From: Cloacimonetes bacterium UBA4175
GTDB taxonomy: Bacteria > Cloacimonadota > Cloacimonadia > Cloacimonadales > Cloacimonadaceae
DNA length: 16,943 nucleotides
Reading direction: 5' to 3'
Assembly (NCBI GenBank): GCA_002379855.1
Contig: DFUX01000046.1
Coordinates: forward strand, 1-16,943
The notes under the pieces were generated by a model. That model was not told where the DNA came from, did no database searches, and worked only from the letters and a program-made list of their open reading frames with translations. The position numbers were made by a program, and so were the translations under genes. Positions 14,439-16,943 of this stretch are shown in pieces; position 1 is the first letter of the stretch; each line of letters starts with the position of its first letter.

Positions 14439-16511
14439 CTATTTGGCAAGTGTCATCTTGCCGTGGAGCAGGTACTTACCAAATCTGACAGTATAGACAT
14501 AAACCCCGCTGGAAACCGACCGCTCAGTCAGATCGGTGCCGTTCCAGGGCACGCTGTACCTGCCTTTGCCGTCAACCTTCACCGTGAGGATCTTCACCAG
14601 TTGTCCTTTCAGGTTATAGATTCTGATCTCTGCCAGTCCCTCCAGTTCGGCGGATACTTCAAAACAGAGCAGGGTGGAGGGATTGAAGGGATTGGGCTGG
14701 TTAGGCAGCAGGCGGAGGGGCATTTTTACCACGGGTTGGACCACGTCATCCAAATCCGTGTCGGGCGGATCGGAAGTGAAACTGGTGAAGATGCAGACCA
14801 CCCCGAAACTCTGGCTGATCTCGGTGATTTGATCACGCAGGGCGATCGCTTCCGCCGAATTGGGCGGATAGGAATAATACTCCACCATCAGGTTGTCGAT
14901 CTTGGAAGCAGCCCAGATCTTGGGAATGAAGCTCAAACCGGGGGCTTCCTCTCCGCTAAGGTTTTGGGAATAGTTCAGGTTCAACTGCGTGCCCTGGTGC
15001 CCGCCGCTGATCGTCATCTGATAGGTTCCCGGAGTCGAATACCTGCCCACGATGCGATACTGGATTCCTCCATAAATGGAGGGGATGGGATAGGGATACA
15101 CCTCCGTGATCCCGGGCGGGACGATGGCCAGTTCGGGATCGAGGAGCAGAGGATTGCGCATGACGTCGTAGAAGCTGCTGACCGTATTGACGATCTCGGA
15201 GCTCTCCAGAAAGATGGTGACGCCGTCTGTGTATTGTGACAGCGCGCTTAACAGATGATAGTTGACCTCGGTGCCGACTCCAAAGCAGAAGATGCGGGGA
15301 TCGATGTTATAGTTGGTGATGTGTTGGTTGACATTGTTGATTATTTGGTAGGTATCCGTCATCCCGACAGTCGGTTGGCCGTCGGAAAGGAGCAGCACGC
15401 AGTTTTTGACTCCCGGGGGAGTTGGTGAAAACTGATACAGCGCGTTTTGCAAACCACCGGAGAGGTTGGTTCCGTTCAAACCGGTAATCTCATAATTCTG
15501 GATATAGGAAATGGCGGCTTGGCGGTTGCTGTCTGTATTGGAGTGGAGATAATCCCAGAGAGGGCGCACCCGGTGGTCAAAGAGGATGATATTGAAGTAA
15601 TCCTCGGGTTCCAGATGGTTTAGCACATAGATCGCGGCGGTCTTGGCGTTTTCCAGGCGGTTTTCAAAGGTCATGGAACCGGATACGTCGATCACGATGT
15701 TCAGCCGCAGGAATAAAGTGGAATCCGCCGGAAGGCTTTCCTCCTCAAGATTGAAGACGAAAAACCCCGGCGCCTCCTCATCGGGGACATCATCCAGTAA
15801 GGTGCTCAAGCCCCAGGAGCCCAGTTCGGCGGTCGATAGCAGTATCTGGCAGGCATAGTTGGCGGTGGCGGGTTGATTGGCGAGGGAGTAATGCCCGCTG
15901 GCGCTGTGCCCCGTGTGTTGGGTGCTGGCTGTCACATTCAGGATGTTGAAATCCAAAATCTCTTTGTCGGACGAGACATTCACATCCAGGGACTGCAAAT
16001 CCAGAGGAGTGCTCTGCAACAAGCTGTAGTCGTTCTTGAGGTTGAGGGTTACGCTGCCGAAATTGTAACTCAACATCATCACGTAGGAGAGTTCCAGCCG
16101 CAGGGAGTCATTCACGGCCATGGAGTCTGCCACGTCGAAAACTACCGGCATCAACTGGATATAAACGACAAATTCATCCGGAAAAGAGGACGGGCCGCCC
16201 TGTGGGTTTTGCGGCACCGGTGAAATTGACGCTTCCTGCCAGGTGTCGCCATAGCTCCATCTCAAGCGGGTCGCGTTGGCGCCTCGCGGGATGGGAAAAT
16301 AGTAGCGGGGATAGAAAAAACCGTTGCTGTTGTTGACAAATGTTTCGTTCACTTGCACTTCCGCAACCTGATTGGTGATTTGCACCTCATAGCTGCAGCT
16401 CCGCAATTGAGCAATCTGAAACTGAGTGTTTTGCTTGTTGATAAGTACTCCGGCGGCGAAGGCTGATGCCGTGACGGCAAGCAGCGCCAATATAAGAAGC
16501 GATCGTTTCAT
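14439..16511 (-). CDS. Secreted VIT/VWA domain protein with FlgD-like C-terminal sorting domain
   Basis: This 690-residue protein begins with a signal peptide (MKRSLLILALLAVTASAFAA). A VIT-like domain spans about 28-160 (VNETFVNNSNGFFYPRYYFP at 54-73). A VWA domain at about 268-450 keeps a complete metal-binding MIDAS: DVSGS (275-279), T348 and D377 in LLSDGQP. A beta-rich linker leads to LPNQPNPFNPST (602-613), which opens a FlgD-like Ig domain ending HGKMTLAK, the sorting-tail type common in Cloacimonadota and Bacteroidetes relatives. It is probably exported and surface attached, and binds a metal and perhaps a partner protein. The start at 16511 is chosen because AAGGAGG (16523-16517) lies 5 nt upstream and the signal peptide follows directly. 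An upstream ATG at 16556 would add 15 residues before the signal peptide. Base composition looks more AT-rich than the glycan operon. Ligand unknown. Confidence 0.92.
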   Translation of the reverse strand: MKRSLLILALLAVTASAFAAGVLINKQNTQFQIAQLRSCSYEVQITNQVAEVQVNETFVNNSNGFFYPRYYFPIPRGANATRLRWSYGDTWQEASISPVPQNPQGGPSSFPDEFVVYIQLMPVVFDVADSMAVNDSLRLELSYVMMLSYNFGSVTLNLKNDYSLLQSTPLDLQSLDVNVSSDKEILDFNILNVTASTQHTGHSASGHYSLANQPATANYACQILLSTAELGSWGLSTLLDDVPDEEAPGFFVFNLEEESLPADSTLFLRLNIVIDVSGSMTFENRLENAKTAAIYVLNHLEPEDYFNIILFDHRVRPLWDYLHSNTDSNRQAAISYIQNYEITGLNGTNLSGGLQNALYQFSPTPPGVKNCVLLLSDGQPTVGMTDTYQIINNVNQHITNYNIDPRIFCFGVGTEVNYHLLSALSQYTDGVTIFLESSEIVNTVSSFYDVMRNPLLLDPELAIVPPGITEVYPYPIPSIYGGIQYRIVGRYSTPGTYQMTISGGHQGTQLNLNYSQNLSGEEAPGLSFIPKIWAASKIDNLMVEYYSYPPNSAEAIALRDQITEISQSFGVVCIFTSFTSDPPDTDLDDVVQPVVKMPLRLLPNQPNPFNPSTLLCFEVSAELEGLAEIRIYNLKGQLVKILTVKVDGKGRYSVPWNGTDLTERSVSSGVYVYTVRFGKYLLHGKMTLAK

Positions 16512-16516
16512 ATCTG

Positions 16517-16523
16517 CCTCCTT
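16517..16523 (-). promoter_or_regulatory. Strong Shine-Dalgarno deciding the VWA start
   Basis: AAGGAGG on the minus strand, 5 nt before the ATG whose first base is 16511. The upstream alternative at 16556 has no such site. Confidence 0.75.
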
Positions 16524-16557
16524 GGAGATTTCAAAACGAAACTTAATGACAGTCACC

Positions 16558-16586
16558 AGATAATCACCTATAATAAATTATGTCAA
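16558..16586 (-). promoter_or_regulatory. Possible promoter of the VWA gene
   Basis: A perfect TTGACA lies at 16586-16581 on the minus strand in an AT-rich stretch. With a 17-nt spacer the -10 would be TTATCT (16563-16558), a poor match. The position, about 47 nt before the start codon, is sensible. Confidence 0.35.
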
Positions 16587-16630
16587 GTTAATTTTGCCGG
16601 ATAAGGTAAAGGACAAAAGAATCTGCCCTG

Positions 16631-16680
16631 AAGGCGGTTCAGCGACCGCCTTTACTGTAGCGGCGCTTGCCATAGCGCCG
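16631..16680. repeat. Two-hairpin repeat element, copy 2
   Basis: AAGGCGGT (16631-16638) pairs with ACCGCCTT (16645-16652). CGGCGCT (16661-16667), loop TGCCAT and AGCGCCG (16674-16680) form the second stem. It is a direct repeat of 14366-14418 with the first loop changed, and it lacks a long T tail on either strand. Confidence 0.8.
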
Positions 16681-16695
16681 TTTGGGTCAGTCAAC

Positions 16696-16779
16696 CAGCC
16701 CCGAAACAAGTCCACCAAGCTATATCGGCCTGCGAGCCGTGATCCAGTCTTTTAAAAATATCCACAAATTACACAAATT
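16696..16779 (+). repeat. Palindromic repeat copy D plus ACACAAATT module
   Basis: CAGCCCCGAAACAAGTCCAC leads into CAAGCTATAT and a shortened palindrome (CGGCCTGCGAGCCG), then ATCCAGTCTTTT and TCCACAAATTACACAAATT (16761-16779). The modules are those of copies A and B but in a different order, and the left arm of the palindrome is partly deleted. Confidence 0.7.
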
Positions 16780-16832
16780 ATACGGATTAAAAGAACAGAA
16801 TAAGGACAAACGTCCAACCCAAAAACAAGCAT

Positions 16833-16894
16833 CAGCCCCGAAACAAGTCCGCCAAGCTATATGCTGTGTCATCACGGGCTGCGAGCCGTGATCC
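16833..16894 (+). repeat. Palindromic repeat copy E
   Basis: CAGCCCCGAAACAAGTCC, CCAAGCTATATGCTGTGTC and the palindrome ATCACGGGCTGCGAGCCGTGAT are present. It matches copy D at the start and copy A through the TGCTGTGTCATC stretch. Confidence 0.75.
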
Positions 16895-16905
16895 ATTGTC
16901 CAGGG

Positions 16906-16943
16906 GTGGCAAAATCCGTTTGCCACAGAGACCGGAGGTCTCT
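16906..16943. repeat. Two adjacent perfect hairpins at the right edge
   Basis: GTGGCAAA (16906-16913) pairs with TTTGCCAC (16919-16926). AGAGACC (16927-16933) pairs with GGTCTCT (16937-16943), the last base of the window. The element may continue beyond the edge. Confidence 0.6.

Noticed and set aside
14463..15239. Plus-strand open frame opposite the VWA gene
   Set aside because: It lies antisense to the VWA and sorting domains and shows no own ribosome site or domain.

Overview
The window looks like a chromosomal segment of a GC-rich, Gram-negative fermentative bacterium, most plausibly a member of the Cloacimonadota. This rests on overall gene style: a VIT/VWA surface protein ending in a FlgD-like sorting tail with an NPFNPST motif, solute-binding-protein/permease fusions, and abundant palindromic intergenic repeats. 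It is an inference without any database search. No rRNA, tRNA, CRISPR array, transposase or phage gene was seen.

Layout. Positions 1-152 hold a repeat-derived hairpin and the leader of a uracil/hypoxanthine-DNA-glycosylase-like gene (153-923). Positions 964-11899 are a six-gene, same-strand block whose genes overlap by 1-4 nt or lie 5-11 nt apart: a solute-binding protein fused to an ABC permease, a second permease carrying a very large periplasmic insert, a GH38 alpha-mannosidase, a GH20 beta-N-acetylhexosaminidase, a GH130 mannoside phosphorylase, and a secreted CBM9-like protein. The gap 11900-12734 is a mosaic of palindromic and tandem repeats. A ComM/YifB-type AAA+ ATPase gene follows (12735-14276). 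It converges with a minus-strand gene for a secreted VIT-VWA protein (14439-16511), and a terminator hairpin lies between them. The right end (16512-16943) is again repeat-rich.

How the genes fit together. The transporter block and the three glycan enzymes read as one operon. It would import a small mannose/GlcNAc-containing oligosaccharide, probably an N-glycan fragment. In the cytoplasm GH38 would trim alpha-mannose, GH20 would remove terminal beta-HexNAc, and GH130 would phosphorolyse the beta-mannosyl core to mannose-1-phosphate plus GlcNAc (or a related acceptor). None of the three enzymes has a signal peptide, which supports intracellular processing after uptake. The transporter ATPase is absent, so a shared ATPase encoded elsewhere is likely. 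The most unusual object is the second permease: about 360 residues are inserted between its first two membrane segments and contain five similar units of about 66-77 residues.

A second theme is the repeat architecture. A family of ATCACGGG-type palindromes, a TCCACGAATTACACGAATT repeat and a two-hairpin element recur across the intergenic regions. A composite of about 155-180 bp appears as an inverted pair upstream of comM. The two-hairpin element brackets the VWA gene as direct repeats, and one copy appears to serve as its terminator.
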